Shown here in pieces: positions 63,784-64,000 of a stretch of 64,000 bases of DNA (positions are counted from its first letter, which is position 1; each line of letters opens with the position of its first letter). The position numbers and the translations under genes are program-made. The notes below the pieces were generated by a model that had not been told where the DNA came from, did not search any database, and worked only from the letters and a program-made list of their open reading frames with translations. The DNA comes from Brevundimonas sp. AJA228-03. Lineage in GTDB: Bacteria; Pseudomonadota; Alphaproteobacteria; Caulobacterales; Caulobacteraceae. Where the stretch lies: positions 930,001-994,000 of the forward strand of contig NZ_CP059297.1 in assembly GCF_017795885.1 (NCBI RefSeq). Direction: 5' to 3'.

Positions 63784-64000
63784 CTAGATCGAGAAGCTGA
63801 CCCCGCAGCCACAGCTGGTGGCCGCATTCGGATTTCGGATCACGAACTGGGCACCGGCCAGTTCGTCGACCCAGGCGATCTCCGAACCCTTCAGGAATGG
63901 CACCGAGACCGGATCGACCAGGGCTGCCTGACCCGCGGTCTCGATGCGGATGTCGTCGGCCTCGCCCGTTTCCACCAGATCGAGCCGGTACTGGAAGCCT
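63784..64000 (-). CDS. A-type iron-sulphur carrier (ErpA/IscA), C-terminal part
   Basis: The gene enters from the right edge; the last 71 residues are visible. The C-terminal CGCG motif (NPNAATSCGCGVSFSI) with the conserved Cys-x-Cys gives the cluster ligands; the third cysteine is outside the window. Type is ErpA or HesB/IscA. Convergent with fliE. Confidence 0.9.
   Translation of the reverse strand, partial: GFQYRLDLVETGEADDIRIETAGQAALVDPVSVPFLKGSEIAWVDELAGAQFVIRNPNAATSCGCGVSFSI

Noticed and set aside
1..64000. CRISPR arrays, insertion sequences, prophage, rRNA
   Set aside because: I saw no regularly spaced direct repeats, transposase, integrase or rRNA sequence in this window.

Overview
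The window is chromosomal DNA from a GC-rich alphaproteobacterium, most likely a photosynthetic member of the Caulobacterales (Brevundimonas-like). Three things point there. It carries reaction-centre genes (3' end of pufL, then pufM). The order fliQ-fliR-flhB-cckA is the Caulobacter arrangement, here with a photolyase-like gene inserted before cckA. Upstream of fliQ and flgB there are matching GTTAACCA-type elements that resemble CtrA-regulated flagellar promoters. The genus is an inference; no rRNA gene is present.

Layout. 1-11.4 kb: end of the puf operon with a terminator, two secreted phosphatases (PhoX-like, PafA-like), pyruvate kinase, a palindromic intergenic repeat, a D12-class adenine methyltransferase, tag-rnhB, an orphan Imm70-like immunity gene, ygfZ and a GT9 glycosyltransferase. 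11.4-13.9 kb: a repeat-rich intergenic stretch, then pyrC coupled to a prephenate dehydrogenase-like gene. 13.8-17.8 kb: a minus-strand operon of acyltransferase-3, ketosynthase III-like enzyme, haem-oxygenase-fold (diiron oxidase-like) protein and an unrecognised protein; this is the best candidate for an undescribed biosynthetic system. 17.9-19.75 kb: a gene graveyard with a TPR pseudogene and a folE remnant. 19.75-21.6 kb: a two-gene unit of TauD-like dioxygenase and class II aldolase.

21.7-27.3 kb: fliQRB, photolyase-like gene, cckA. 27.3-32.8 kb: SUV3-like helicase, MFS transporter, S4 protein, fdxA and carD. 32.8-39 kb: a DUF6624 protein, a DsbA-like isomerase/SDR pair, an ABA4-like membrane protein, tRNA-Arg(CCT) with an unusual tertiary-pair swap, and a three-gene exporter (adaptor, FtsX-type permease, ATPase).

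39.2-48.2 kb looks like a low-oxygen response island. An Fnr/FixK-type regulator with four cluster cysteines sits among three TTGAT-N4-ATCAA-like boxes. The boxes flank a universal stress protein operon (nitroreductase-like, membrane protein, DUF6544, acetate CoA-transferase, cytochrome b561), a lipoprotein cytochrome c, a small membrane protein, and a histidine kinase overlapping a lactate dehydrogenase-like gene. 48.2-57.5 kb: an alpha/beta hydrolase with a TonB receptor, and a C4-dicarboxylate system (dctA divergent from dctB-dctD). 57.5-64 kb: DUF983, a large exported TPR protein, HU, fliO-fliP divergent from flgB-flgC-fliE, and the 3' end of an ErpA/IscA-type gene. Most adjacent gene pairs in operons overlap by 1-11 bases (ATGA, GTGA, TGATG), indicating widespread translational coupling.
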